DNA of 64,000 bases from Xylanibacter rodentium (GTDB taxonomy: Bacteria; Bacteroidota; Bacteroidia; Bacteroidales; Bacteroidaceae), in NCBI RefSeq assembly GCF_013166575.1, contig NZ_JABKKE010000013.1:1-64000 (forward strand), read 5' to 3'. Positions within the stretch are counted from its first letter, which is position 1, and every line of letters begins with the position of its first letter. Both the position numbers and the translations under genes were made by a program. Under the pieces are notes generated by a model. It made no database searches. It saw only the letters and a list, made by a program, of their open reading frames with translations, and was not told the origin of the DNA. Shown one piece after another: positions 16,591 through 26,206 of this stretch.

Positions 16591-19500
16591 TTATTCCACG
16601 TCTTCAACACACCGGATAAAACATGCGGAACTGGTGGTGCCGTTTAACGGTTCATTTGCTCCAAGACTAAAGTCCAGGGTAAAATAATTGATATCAAGAT
16701 ATGATTTACTGCCATCATACTTATTAACCCAGTAAACTGCACCGGGGCCGATATACACGTTCTCAAACAATGGTCTGTACTGGAGTGTCCCCCATCCGTC
16801 GTTGTAATCAGAATACCTCTTGCTGCGCCACGCATATTGCAGCGCACCGGGAAGATATACTCCGGAACCATACCATGACTTGTCTGTTCTACGTCTGCCG
16901 TATCCGGATGCACCTATAGGGAAGAACAGATTCTTGCCATTGGTTTTATTATACACGAAGCATCCACGCATTCCGAACCTCGCATCTCCATCCCTATAAT
17001 ATCCGTATACCTCACTGACCTTGTCCAAAGTTTCCGTGGCACTGTCACCATAAAGCACGCCGTAGCCAAATTCCCTGTTTTCTCCATTACGCAAGTTTTC
17101 ATAATCAGCCTGAGATGCCACACGGACCTTAACTTTGCTTCCACCCGGATTGACAACATCGGCCACGCTTATCTCGTGTTTGGAGAATCCGTCCGGAAAA
17201 TCTCCCTCTCCGCCTTTTATAGTGCCCCATGCCTTTGACCCGCCGCCGGCCAGGTCGAGCGGCTCCGAACCCACCGGAATCTGAAAGCCGTACTTCTTGT
17301 TGTTTTCGGCAAGAATCGCATCATCCAGGTTTCCGTATTTGAAAAGCGAGCCTTCCTCTACCGGCGACTTGGTCTCTTCCGTGGAACTATACAAATTGAA
17401 AGAGTGCCATTTTATTTTCCTGTCATTCAGAGACAGCGGCGCATAACCCTGACGTACAAATATACGATGATGGCAGGTGTAATTGTTGTATTCAACCAAA
17501 ACAATGGCCGAACGTACTGTGTTGGCGTCCTGACACCGACCGGTGAAATCGATATGAAAATCCATCGGAGTGTCGATGGTTCCGTGGACATAACCGTCAT
17601 TATCGGCCTCCCTGAGCCTGATCATATGGTCTTGGTCTATTTCAACTTTTGCACGCCAAGGGCCTTTAGAGTCGTATGTCTCGAATTCATCCGCACCTTC
17701 GTTGGGAAGAATTTTCATTACGACATGAAAACTTTTCGTGTTATCCCAACTTCGCCATACGCCTTTAGGATTTACACATCTGCGCACCTGAATGATAGAT
17801 ATCGTATCAATCAGGTCCTTGCCCTTGCTGTCCAACAGCACCTGTCCGTTATTCTTATCCACCAGCTTCACTTCCAGCTTCGCCTCACGGGGATAAGCCA
17901 CATAAACATTGTTTCCGGTATAGCCGCTGGTTGGAATCATCTGCTTAGGGCGCGTATAAAACGGCATTTTCAGATTTCGGGTGCCATTCTCAGCCGCCAC
18001 CACCGAGTAGCTGCCGTGGGAACCAATCGTCAAGTCGTCGAACGTCCGCTTTCCATTTCCGGAAACACGATTCCATTCTTCTTCGTTCCAGTCCTTATTA
18101 TTCAGGTAATGCTTGTCGTCTCCAATAATCTTTCTGCCATCATAAGAAAGCGACAGGAAACCATTCCACACGGCCTCACGCACACGCCCTACAGGATAGA
18201 CTTTTGTCGTATCTGCAAACTCATAGCCATCACCTTCTTCCAATGTGGGCCACCAATGGTTTTCGATTATACGTATTTCCATCTTTACATTTTCATAACC
18301 GCTTCCTCTGAGTGTGATAGGAAGCGAGGCAGACTGGTTGTAAAGATAGGAAATGTAATAAGGGTTGGGAATGATTATTTCCTTGTCCTCTTTATACTCT
18401 ATGTGCCAGTCGACATCGTTTGCATAACCGTTAAACCTGAGCGTCAGCTTATAGTGGATATTGCGTTCGGCATTGTAGTCTTTGTAAACATCCCTGCCGA
18501 GCATGAAACGATAGATAATCTTACCTTCACCGGGACGGTCGCTCAGACGCGCGTCGTAGTAGCCCTCGACCTCTATATATGTCCCGAACTCGACCCCATC
18601 CTTCAGGATATAAGTAGTGTCCCCGGGCAATCCGCCGGCATCGAGTCTGCCATCTTCGTCGGCGTCCTGCCGTTTGTCTTTAATCCCGGGTTTGGTGCTT
18701 TCGTCTCCCTGCAGGTTTTCATAGAAATAGAGGGCCGGTGTGTCTTCCGTATGAAAATCGGCTATCTCCGGAGACTCGGGCAAGGGCTGGCCGTCCGGCA
18801 TAAGGCCATATACGGATTTGCCACGCGAAACGTACGGCCATGATTCGAAATCCTGATTGTCAGGATCACCGGGTTTTCCGTTATAGTAGTACACTTCTCC
18901 GTTTTCGAGAAGTTCTTCCGCCGGAGTCTTTCCGTTCTTATCCTTAAACGTTTCCGATGTATACCCGGGCGTGTTTCCGCGACCCAGATAGCATGTCTTG
19001 GGGATATGTTTTATTTTCACCGATTTAAGATATATTCGGATACCGTCTTTAAGACCGGTGGCATCAAAAGCCACCGTCACTTTCGACGCTGCACGACGCA
19101 GCCAGGCATGCAGGCCCAGCGTGCTGCTGTTGACAACAAGCGGCTGGTCCTCGTCCTGCCTGGAGTCTTTCTTAGTGAAGTAACCTATCATCTGGCCATT
19201 GGCCGACACATTGTCGTTATCCCATGTAAGGACAATGCCCTTCAGTCCGTCCACAGTCTGTATGGCTCCGGAATATTCCGCATTTACAAGCAAGTCTGGG
19301 ATGTTGGCCACAGCATACATATAATACTCACCGAAGTCTATATCCTCCGGCAGCTTGAATACGGCACGTTTAGTGGTTGTTTCAGCATTCGGCCTCTTGT
19401 ATTCCGGGGCACTGTCCTTGCGGACTTCATCCGACACGGTATATTCTTCTATCTTCCAGCTCTTTTTCAGTTGTCTCGTATTACCGTCATACAACAACAC

Positions 19501-19701
19501 ATACAGGCTTCCTATACCTTTCAAGGCATTCCCGGCGGCCCGTGTCCGGGTAAGTGCCGAAGACATGGGTTTGAAGTCTACCGTGGCTGTAACCATCGCC
19601 CTGCCGTCACCGTAGGATTCTCCCATCATAAGGTCATCATGACAACCTGCTGCGGCAAGCGCCATCAGGGAGACTATCATAAACCGTACAAAATGCTTCA
19701 T
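16591..19701 (-). CDS. Large fimbrial accessory/tip lipoprotein (DUF4906-like)
   Basis: This is a 1036-residue lipoprotein. The signal ends in LAAAGC with lipid-modified C20. LTRTRAAGN around R54 matches the arginine-protease processing site of fimbrial subunits. The N-terminal fimbrillin-like region (35-450) has RRAASKVTVAFDA and LKSVKIKHIPKTC. A long beta-rich region follows, and the C-terminal part (about 850-1036) has GYGVLYGDSA, NLFFPIGASGYGRRR and a final ACFIRCVED. I believe large proteins at this operon position are DUF4906 members and act as tip or adhesin subunits (from memory). It is last in the operon, 1 bp after the preceding stop. Binding target unknown. Confidence 0.7.
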   Translation of the reverse strand: MKHFVRFMIVSLMALAAAGCHDDLMMGESYGDGRAMVTATVDFKPMSSALTRTRAAGNALKGIGSLYVLLYDGNTRQLKKSWKIEEYTVSDEVRKDSAPEYKRPNAETTTKRAVFKLPEDIDFGEYYMYAVANIPDLLVNAEYSGAIQTVDGLKGIVLTWDNDNVSANGQMIGYFTKKDSRQDEDQPLVVNSSTLGLHAWLRRAASKVTVAFDATGLKDGIRIYLKSVKIKHIPKTCYLGRGNTPGYTSETFKDKNGKTPAEELLENGEVYYYNGKPGDPDNQDFESWPYVSRGKSVYGLMPDGQPLPESPEIADFHTEDTPALYFYENLQGDESTKPGIKDKRQDADEDGRLDAGGLPGDTTYILKDGVEFGTYIEVEGYYDARLSDRPGEGKIIYRFMLGRDVYKDYNAERNIHYKLTLRFNGYANDVDWHIEYKEDKEIIIPNPYYISYLYNQSASLPITLRGSGYENVKMEIRIIENHWWPTLEEGDGYEFADTTKVYPVGRVREAVWNGFLSLSYDGRKIIGDDKHYLNNKDWNEEEWNRVSGNGKRTFDDLTIGSHGSYSVVAAENGTRNLKMPFYTRPKQMIPTSGYTGNNVYVAYPREAKLEVKLVDKNNGQVLLDSKGKDLIDTISIIQVRRCVNPKGVWRSWDNTKSFHVVMKILPNEGADEFETYDSKGPWRAKVEIDQDHMIRLREADNDGYVHGTIDTPMDFHIDFTGRCQDANTVRSAIVLVEYNNYTCHHRIFVRQGYAPLSLNDRKIKWHSFNLYSSTEETKSPVEEGSLFKYGNLDDAILAENNKKYGFQIPVGSEPLDLAGGGSKAWGTIKGGEGDFPDGFSKHEISVADVVNPGGSKVKVRVASQADYENLRNGENREFGYGVLYGDSATETLDKVSEVYGYYRDGDARFGMRGCFVYNKTNGKNLFFPIGASGYGRRRTDKSWYGSGVYLPGALQYAWRSKRYSDYNDGWGTLQYRPLFENVYIGPGAVYWVNKYDGSKSYLDINYFTLDFSLGANEPLNGTTSSACFIRCVEDVE

Positions 19702-19702
19702 A

Positions 19703-20893
19703 CTAATTCTTCTCTTTGTTCTTTTCTACATCCAATCCAAAAACCGGATCAAGCTTCACCTCGCCGTATGGAATGACATCCACTACGATTTCCCTGTTAT
19801 TCATCGATACATCCACCACCACACTCGTGTTGCGGAAAAGGGATTTCAGATTTGGCAGCGGACAGACGAACGGGTCTTTCTTTCCGGCTATATTGATTGT
19901 CATAGTGTACTCCTGTTCGCCGTGCGCCGCTTCTCCGGCCTTGAGGTTCATACTCTCAGGCAGGTAGAAGACGGGAGTCTCATCCGCCACACCGGGTCTT
20001 GAGTTGTCAGGGTAGTCTATATCAACATGCGGCCGTCCTACCGTCACCGTCCCATGCGTATAGGTCAATCCGCTGTTTGCCTGTTCCGGCAGGTCGTAGT
20101 CCTTCAACCAGCCGGCGGCCTCGGTGGTGGCGTAAGAGTCGTTCTCGGACGAGGCGTCGGATACCTCCTTCAGCCACTCTATCCAAGTTTTCCCTTTGAA
20201 GAGCAGGCGGTTTTGTTCGCTGTCGTTGACATGCGCCATCAGAAAGTTCCTGTCGGCATGGCCGGATATGGAGAAGCTGCTTACGGTCACATCCTCGCCC
20301 TGACGCCAGTTGTTGAAGTTCACGGTGAACTTGGTGGCCACACGCACCACATATAGCGTCTGTCTGACCACACCGCGGGCCGGAACCGCTATCTCGTACA
20401 TCGATGACATCGGAATAGGCTTGCCGTCCGAATAGTCGGGAGCGAAATAGAGACCGGTCACAGCGTCCTCAAAGCCAGACGATCCCGCCGTATAGGATTC
20501 GAAGAAGCGGGTCAGCGACCGCCTATCGTCCTGAACACCCTCAACCACGGCCACGCTTTCCTCGTTGGCAAATAGAAATATCTTCTTTGTCTCGTCGGGC
20601 GCTACATTGAGCAATACGCCGAATTCCTCCCGTGCGCCCTCCAAGGCATAGAAGCGGTTGTGTTCCACCGTCCCGTTCTGACGCAGAACAACTACACGCA
20701 GGCTGTGCATCTCCTCATTCTCGGACTGAACCGCCGCTCTTGTCTGCTTCATTGAAGCAATGTTCAGATACAGAACTCCTCTCGTAGAGTCGTCAGACGA
20801 AGCCCCATCCTGACCGCTGCACGCCACCATCATAAAAGACAGTGCCAATGTAGCCAGGCAAACCACAATGCTTTGTATAATGTTAGGTCTCAT
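19703..20893 (-). CDS. Fimbrillin-family accessory subunit (Mfa3/FimC-like lipoprotein)
   Basis: This is a 396-residue lipoprotein with lipobox MVAC (C25). KQTRAAVQ around R52 resembles the processing site of fimbrial subunits. The body shows the fimbrillin pattern: MHSLRVVVLRQNGTVEHNRF, then YVVRVATKFTVNFNN. The C-terminus NREIVVDVIPYGEVKLDPVF is typical of this family and suits a donor strand. It lies between the Mfa2-like anchor gene and the large tip gene. A minor subunit near the fimbrial tip is inferred. Confidence 0.7.
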   Translation of the reverse strand: MRPNIIQSIVVCLATLALSFMMVACSGQDGASSDDSTRGVLYLNIASMKQTRAAVQSENEEMHSLRVVVLRQNGTVEHNRFYALEGAREEFGVLLNVAPDETKKIFLFANEESVAVVEGVQDDRRSLTRFFESYTAGSSGFEDAVTGLYFAPDYSDGKPIPMSSMYEIAVPARGVVRQTLYVVRVATKFTVNFNNWRQGEDVTVSSFSISGHADRNFLMAHVNDSEQNRLLFKGKTWIEWLKEVSDASSENDSYATTEAAGWLKDYDLPEQANSGLTYTHGTVTVGRPHVDIDYPDNSRPGVADETPVFYLPESMNLKAGEAAHGEQEYTMTINIAGKKDPFVCPLPNLKSLFRNTSVVVDVSMNNREIVVDVIPYGEVKLDPVFGLDVEKNKEKN

Positions 20894-20917
20894 CTGTCCA
20901 ATGCTTATTGCCGATTG

Positions 20918-21973
20918 TTAAAGATTGACGTCGTCCAACACCACCATCCAGGAGTGAATCAATATCTGACTGCTGAGCCACTCGTTGTTCTCGTCAAGGA
21001 ACAAGGTCATCACATAGTCGTCCTCACGGTCGAGAAACTCCTGGTCGCTCATCGGATGTCTGTACTCCTCCTCGTAATAGTCCTTTGCCAACAAGGCATA
21101 GTCAATCACCGGTATGCGGGCCACCGTATGCCCGTCGCGGCCGGTTACGGTCAGCACCATATCCTTACGGTGCGACTCCATCATACGCCCCACGGTAAGG
21201 TCAGCTATGGCTCCCCTGACACTGACGACGGCACGGGTGTCCACCTTGCCCACACCAGCCTCACCGCTCTGCGTTTTCCACGGGCGATATGTGATGTTCT
21301 CGTCAGGCACCAGCTCGTTGTCATGGGCCATCAACCCATTCTCATCGTCTATGCGGAAAGAAAACTGATTGACATCGACATCCACACCTGAAAGATGCTG
21401 CAATATGACGCGTATATGGTTGGTGTTCTTGGTCAGATACATGGTGTAATCATAGCTGCCTCCGTCCTCGTTGGCGGGCAGCGACACGTCCATCGCTCCG
21501 TGGAACAGCCGATACAGACTTTCATCGCTGTAGGCACCGGCCTCGTCGCGCTTGCGGTCCAATGCACACTGCAGCTGCTCGATCCGCGTCTCGCCGATAC
21601 GGGCTTCGGGCACAGAGAAAGATTCTGCGCGGACACCGTCGTTGCGCAGACCGCACCACGCCAAGAGCCGATAGTCGCCTGCGGGCAGATCGAGCGACAT
21701 GTAATAGTCACCCGCCACCGACGGGTCGACCCGCTCCTCCTGCTGCCATACCAGTATGCCCGACGGGTCGAAGGCATACAGATGTACCGACGACACTTCA
21801 TTGGCGAAAGCGTCCGCCCACTTCAGGTTCATGTCGTAGCGGAACTTGAGCCGGTAATACACCGAGCAGTCGCCTTCCTCGTCATAAACCACTCCATCGC
21901 AGGCAGCAAGCGGGAACAGCAAAACTGCAGCCGCCACAAGCCAGACATTTCTGATACAAGCCGATATATTCAT
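20918..21973 (-). CDS. Mfa2/FimB-like fimbrial anchor lipoprotein
   Basis: This is a 351-residue lipoprotein with lipobox LAAC (C25). Conserved features of the FimB/Mfa2 (DUF1812) family are visible: YYRLKFRYDMNLKWADAFAN, SVHLYAFDPSGILVW, LDLPAGDYRLLAWCGL and the C-terminal ILIHSWMVVLDDVNL. It lacks the TRAA processing motif found in three other subunits of the operon, consistent with staying lipidated and anchoring the fimbria to the outer membrane. It follows the major subunit gene after a 232-bp gap containing three hairpins. Confidence 0.82.
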   Translation of the reverse strand: MNISACIRNVWLVAAAVLLFPLAACDGVVYDEEGDCSVYYRLKFRYDMNLKWADAFANEVSSVHLYAFDPSGILVWQQEERVDPSVAGDYYMSLDLPAGDYRLLAWCGLRNDGVRAESFSVPEARIGETRIEQLQCALDRKRDEAGAYSDESLYRLFHGAMDVSLPANEDGGSYDYTMYLTKNTNHIRVILQHLSGVDVDVNQFSFRIDDENGLMAHDNELVPDENITYRPWKTQSGEAGVGKVDTRAVVSVRGAIADLTVGRMMESHRKDMVLTVTGRDGHTVARIPVIDYALLAKDYYEEEYRHPMSDQEFLDREDDYVMTLFLDENNEWLSSQILIHSWMVVLDDVNL

Positions 21974-22044
21974 GTCAATCTTCTTTGTTCACCGTATATA
22001 ATCGTATCCGGCCAATGCCGGAGTATGAATTTCCATTTCAAGTG

Positions 22045-22165
22045 GGAAACGCCTTACAGACAGGGTGTTTCCTGAACCGCATCTCTCCTTGCACCGATGC
22101 GGAAGTGCCTGTTCTGTGAAATAAGTGAAAACGGGGAGGATTTCACTCCGGAATATGCCTCCCCG
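22045..22165 (-). terminator. Three consecutive hairpins after the major fimbrillin gene
   Basis: In transcription order: CGGGGAGG/CCTCCCCG (22132-22139 with 22158-22165), followed by TTTTC; CCGCATC/GATGCGG (22077-22083 with 22096-22102); GGAAACGCC/GGTGTTTCC (22045-22053 with 22064-22072, one G-T pair). The first looks like a weak rho-independent terminator. It would let the major subunit be made in excess over the anchor and tip genes downstream. Confidence 0.55.
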
Positions 22166-22205
22166 CAAGTATGAATCATTATTTTTGCACTGTCAGCAAT
22201 CTGAA

Positions 22206-23984
22206 TTACCAGTCGAGAGTCACGTCGTTTGCTACAACACGCCAAGAGAGGATGTTGATTTGGGCTGCAATGAAAGAGTTGTCATCGTCTTCCGGCTTCT
22301 CAGGATAGATAATCTCGTCAGGATTATAGACCGGAGTGCCAAGACCTGTCAGCGCAGTGATGTTGGCGTCATAGATATGGTTACGTACTACACCGTTCTT
22401 TTTGTTACCGAGATGCTTGATGTCGAAGTAATAGTAGGTCCGGCCTTCGCTCCATACCTTGGCTGTGCCGAGAGCCTTCAACGAGCCATTGGCATCTGCC
22501 GTAGACAATGCCACCGCATCCTTATTGTTGCTTGGATACCATTCTGTTTTTTCGGCATCGGTTGTGAGCTGGGCGTACACCTTGTAGCGGCCTGCTTTAT
22601 TAATGTCGGGTTTGTGATTGTCGTTGTCCAAATCACTGATTGTCTTGAAAGTAATATCTTTTGGCTCTATCTTTGTAAATGTCGTTACAGCATCGGCGCC
22701 TTCACCCGTTACGGTCTTTCTGTAAAGACCGCAGTTGTCGGCATACAGTTTTTTGAGTTCGGAAACTGTTGTCCGGGTGTCACCATACTCTGCAATATCA
22801 ATCGGGTTGCCATTCTCATCTACGAGCTGTGCCGATATAATAACCTTGGTAGGTGTTGTAGGATCTTTACCGTCATCCATGTTTGCCACATCGGTTGCAT
22901 TCTCATTGATATATACCCACTGCGACTTATCGAATTTGGTCATGGCCTGAGCCTGGAATTTATTGTCGTCAGCAGATCCGTTCTGGAATGCGCCATACTG
23001 GTAAGCAACACCGGAAGCATTGACAGCCCAGAAAGAACGTGAGAATTCGGACCAGTTCCAAGGCATGTTTTCACCTAACAGGTTTGCGGGCCACTTAGTG
23101 CTGATCTCCTTTACAAGCCGTGACTTGTCGGCAACGGCGGTGGTGTTCCAGCCGAGGAACTTCACAAATATCTCCTTCTCCACAGACTCACCTCCTGTCA
23201 TTTCCGTAAACGTCTGCTTTTCTTCGCCTTTAGCAGTCGAATAGATTTTCACACCTTCAATTTCTTTTACAGCTGTAAGGCCGCTGTTTAGGCGGACCTT
23301 GGCCATCGTACGCTCTACATAGATCTGCACAGGGTCGTTAAGTGCCTCACCGGAAGTCGCTTTAACCTTGCCCTCCACGCTGACTGTCATTTTCTTGTTC
23401 TTGACATCACCCGCCGCCATATAATAGGTGGAGTTGCTCATCACAAATCCATTGCTGACATCTCCATAGTTGCCGGTTATCTCAGCCAAAGAGGCAAGTG
23501 AAAGTTTATCGTTTGCATCACCTTCCGGATTGACAATGGCAACGAGCTGGGTCGTCTCGGTTGTATTATCTCCTAAAGGGGACTGTAGAACCAATGTGGC
23601 ACTGAGAACCTTTTCTACATTAGGCATATCTGAGCCCTCATCAGATATATTCTTGTTCCAGTCCAGATAGTTGGAAAAACCGTCGGTTGTCTTTCTCACT
23701 GCTGCCGGATTGCCGCTTGCATCGAAGAAATAGAAGCGCACCTTCTTCACTTCGTTCTCATTGGCCAGTCCCTCCTCATACTTTGCATTGTTCGGGTCGT
23801 CTTCAGTCAGGTCGCCTGCTGCACGGGTGCCGTTGGTAGAATTGGTTACAAGATTCACAGTAAGATACTGTGTCTCGCTTGCGATACCTTTGTTGTCGCC
23901 ACCATCGACAACCGCATCGTCGCTCGAACAGCCAACAAGCGCCGTTCCGACGCACATTGACATAAATAAAGTTTTAAATCTCAT
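22206..23984 (-). CDS. Mfa1-like major fimbrial subunit
   Basis: This is a 592-residue lipoprotein precursor with lipobox ALVGC (C19). NGTRAAGDL around R54 is the likely arginine-specific processing site that exposes the groove for strand exchange. The N-terminal domain has VKKVRFYFFDASGNPAAVRK and YVERTMAKVRLNSGL. The C-terminal domain ends in INILSWRVVANDVTLDW, the donor-strand-like end of P. gingivalis Mfa1 relatives. Its length suits Mfa1 (about 560). It is third in the operon and is followed by hairpins that probably raise its relative expression. Confidence 0.85.
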   Translation of the reverse strand: MRFKTLFMSMCVGTALVGCSSDDAVVDGGDNKGIASETQYLTVNLVTNSTNGTRAAGDLTEDDPNNAKYEEGLANENEVKKVRFYFFDASGNPAAVRKTTDGFSNYLDWNKNISDEGSDMPNVEKVLSATLVLQSPLGDNTTETTQLVAIVNPEGDANDKLSLASLAEITGNYGDVSNGFVMSNSTYYMAAGDVKNKKMTVSVEGKVKATSGEALNDPVQIYVERTMAKVRLNSGLTAVKEIEGVKIYSTAKGEEKQTFTEMTGGESVEKEIFVKFLGWNTTAVADKSRLVKEISTKWPANLLGENMPWNWSEFSRSFWAVNASGVAYQYGAFQNGSADDNKFQAQAMTKFDKSQWVYINENATDVANMDDGKDPTTPTKVIISAQLVDENGNPIDIAEYGDTRTTVSELKKLYADNCGLYRKTVTGEGADAVTTFTKIEPKDITFKTISDLDNDNHKPDINKAGRYKVYAQLTTDAEKTEWYPSNNKDAVALSTADANGSLKALGTAKVWSEGRTYYYFDIKHLGNKKNGVVRNHIYDANITALTGLGTPVYNPDEIIYPEKPEDDDNSFIAAQINILSWRVVANDVTLDW

Positions 23985-24028
23985 GTTGTTTAAATTAAAA
24001 ATTAGTATTGTATTTATTTCTCACTACG

Positions 24029-25459
24029 TCATTTCCTGCGTCCGTTGTCCAAATCCTCCAAGACAAGCGCAGCCTGCTCCAACCCTATCTCTTTAGCCTT
24101 GTTCAGGCAGATGCGTGCGGCCTCATAGTCTTCTTCGCGTATGGCCAGTGAGGCGCGCGCATAATGGGCTTCAGCCGAATTGCCCGCCTTGTCAAGATAT
24201 TTGCGTGCCGTCCTGAAGTCATCCCTGCGGATGGCGGCATTGGCGGCATTGAGATTGGCCACCGTATCGTTTGGGAACATGCGCACCGCCGTCTCATACA
24301 CTTCGGTAAATTCTTTGGTGCCCTCTTCGTATGAACCTGCCACAAGATAAAACTCGTTCAGGCTCAGGTTCTGCGGACGTTCCGCCATGATGCGCCTTAT
24401 TTCCTCCACCCGGTTGAACTTGCGTATGGTATAGTCTATACGGTAGTCTGTGCGCCGAAGTGCCGGATAGCAGTTTTGCAGCAGGAAGCGGTAGTCGGCA
24501 GGGTAAAGACGCTTTATCTTCGCCTCCTTGGCATCCGGTTCCATATCGCTGTCTATCAACGCAAGAATCTCCGTGCGGTGGTCTATGTTGGATTTCTCCA
24601 CGTAGCGTCGCAGTCCCTCCCAATTCTCCGGTTCGTAATCGGTCCGGATTATGCTGTCGGCAAAATGGTACAGCCGCTTTATATGCTTTTTAAGGGCGGC
24701 TGTACGTCCGATGGAAAGGTCGGTGTTGTGTCTATACGGGCTCTCCGGCGAGGCAAAGCCCTTGAGCCATACGGAAGTGATGGTGACATCCTCATCATTG
24801 CGCACGGAGTCGATGGTAGCCTCTATTTTGGCAAGTTCGTGCATATTGCGGCGGTAATCGGGATAGATTACCGTCTGGTCTACAGGGAAGTCAATGAAAG
24901 CCGAGCCTGACAACGAGCGGCTTTTTACGATTTCCGCCGCGGGCTGCACAAATATCAGATCCGGGAAGAAAGCCTCGTCATGGCGTCCCAGTATGCCTTC
25001 GTATTCTGCAAGTATCTCCTGGCAGCATCCCCAGTCACTACGGTGAAACTTCAGCGTGGCACCGTTCATCCAGTCCTCGTAGATGATGGGGCTGTTGTAC
25101 GCCAGCCGTTCCGGTTTTTCCGACACCCGGAAAGCCTGTTCCGAATCGCCCGAGATGGTGTTCATACCGTTACGTACATAATAATAATACCGGCGGCGTC
25201 CATAGACACCCACCGACGGCAGGTCCAGCGAGTCGGTCCCGTTGACCAACCGCGGTGTAAGCAGCACGGCACGATTGGAATTGACGTCAAGTCCGGCCAT
25301 ATCGATGCCCATCTCAACGGTGAGATATTTACCGTTGCGGCTCATATCGAAATTGTCGATGGAGACACCGGGTATGATACTTTTTGTATGTTGGGCCACC
25401 GCCTCCGGCACATTTAACATGCCCAGCATGGCCGCCAGTATGAATATAGTCCTTTTCAT
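24029..25459 (-). CDS. DUF3868/OmpA-like fimbrial operon protein
   Basis: This is a 476-residue protein with a signal peptide (about 1-22, ending AVAQ). The N-terminal DUF3868-like domain has ISIDNF-type strands, the YVRNGMNTISG segment and GRRRYYYYVRNG. An OmpA-like region (about 215-275) contains VTITSVWLKGFASPESPYRH and SIGRTAALKKHIKRL. The C-terminus (about 370-476) carries TPR-like helices (FPNDTVANLNAANAAIRRDD). Such genes regularly accompany DUF3575 genes upstream of fimbrillin genes. A role in docking or assembling fimbriae at the outer membrane and peptidoglycan is inferred. Confidence 0.75.
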   Translation of the reverse strand: MKRTIFILAAMLGMLNVPEAVAQHTKSIIPGVSIDNFDMSRNGKYLTVEMGIDMAGLDVNSNRAVLLTPRLVNGTDSLDLPSVGVYGRRRYYYYVRNGMNTISGDSEQAFRVSEKPERLAYNSPIIYEDWMNGATLKFHRSDWGCCQEILAEYEGILGRHDEAFFPDLIFVQPAAEIVKSRSLSGSAFIDFPVDQTVIYPDYRRNMHELAKIEATIDSVRNDEDVTITSVWLKGFASPESPYRHNTDLSIGRTAALKKHIKRLYHFADSIIRTDYEPENWEGLRRYVEKSNIDHRTEILALIDSDMEPDAKEAKIKRLYPADYRFLLQNCYPALRRTDYRIDYTIRKFNRVEEIRRIMAERPQNLSLNEFYLVAGSYEEGTKEFTEVYETAVRMFPNDTVANLNAANAAIRRDDFRTARKYLDKAGNSAEAHYARASLAIREEDYEAARICLNKAKEIGLEQAALVLEDLDNGRRK

Positions 25460-25472
25460 CTTTGTTGCAATT

Positions 25473-26057
25473 TTAGAATAGATAAACCAAGTTTACGGCC
25501 GCCTTAGTGGGTCCCACATAATGATGCGGCCGGTCCGTCTCCACCTTTTTCCCGCATCCCGCACACCGGAACCGGTCATAACGGGTATAGGAATAGCCTA
25601 TGCCGATTTCGCCCTCCATATTCCAATGGCGGCCAAGCACCAAAGCATAGCCATAGGATACACCCGCACCGGCAAACCAACCTTGAAAGCGCGATTTCTT
25701 CAGTTTACGGGCATCCGTTCCCAACATGTTGAGTCTGCCGTCGAAACCACCGATATTGAACTGACCCCCATGCAAATGGGCGCCAAAGAAATGCCCTCCG
25801 AACCGGTCGCACAGCCAATATCTTACGCCCGGCTGTACCGACCAGTGTTTCCAACGTCTGTTGTGCGAAAGGGTCCATCCGTTGAACTGTCCCACGACAC
25901 CAGCCGTCCACTTCGGTGCCAATCCTATTTCAGCACCAACATTAGGGCTTAAGACCGCATCGGAGAGCAGATTGGTTTTTATCGCAACATCTTGTCCACA
26001 GACGCGTTGAACCGCACCGGCAAAGACCATTGCCAAAAATAAAAGATTCCGTTTCAT
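25473..26057 (-). CDS. DUF3575 outer-membrane protein, first gene of fimbrial operon
   Basis: The ATG at 26057 is chosen because it starts a signal peptide (MKRNLLFLAMVFAGAV..., ending CGQ). An in-frame ATG at 26186 would run through the inverted repeat and is unlikely. The mature part has alternating strands (VAIKTNLLSDAVLSPNVGAE, WTAGVVGQFNGWTLS, YALVLGRHWNMEGEIGIGYS) ending in Phe, typical of a small beta-barrel of the DUF3575 family. The inverted repeat of the putative invertible promoter lies 50 bp upstream, so this gene and the five after it should be ON only in the flipped orientation. Confidence 0.78.
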   Translation of the reverse strand: MKRNLLFLAMVFAGAVQRVCGQDVAIKTNLLSDAVLSPNVGAEIGLAPKWTAGVVGQFNGWTLSHNRRWKHWSVQPGVRYWLCDRFGGHFFGAHLHGGQFNIGGFDGRLNMLGTDARKLKKSRFQGWFAGAGVSYGYALVLGRHWNMEGEIGIGYSYTRYDRFRCAGCGKKVETDRPHHYVGPTKAAVNLVYLF

Positions 26058-26107
26058 TATCCTATTTTCCATATCTGTCATATTTGTAATTTTATCTCTT
26101 TTATCAC

Positions 26108-26127
26108 TTCTCTCCGTAAGAGAAGTA
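26108..26127. repeat. Left inverted repeat (recombination site) of the invertible segment
   Basis: TTCTCTCCGTAAGAGAAGTA is the exact reverse complement of 26758-26777. The site is itself a dyad (ACTTCTCT, CCGTA, AGAGAAGT at 26106-26126), as expected for a tyrosine recombinase core. A second, partial copy sharing 18 bp lies 25 bp further in (26136-26153). Confidence 0.8.
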
Positions 26128-26206
26128 ACCGGTTTTCTCCGTAAGAGAAGTAATAAGGGAAACGCGAATTGAAACAGATCAAGCAAAGGGAGAAAACAAA
26201 TTAGTT

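Noticed and set aside
26058..26186. Longer N-terminus of the DUF3575 protein starting at 26186
   Set aside because: It would translate the recombination site and place the signal peptide internally. ATG 26057 gives a normal signal peptide.
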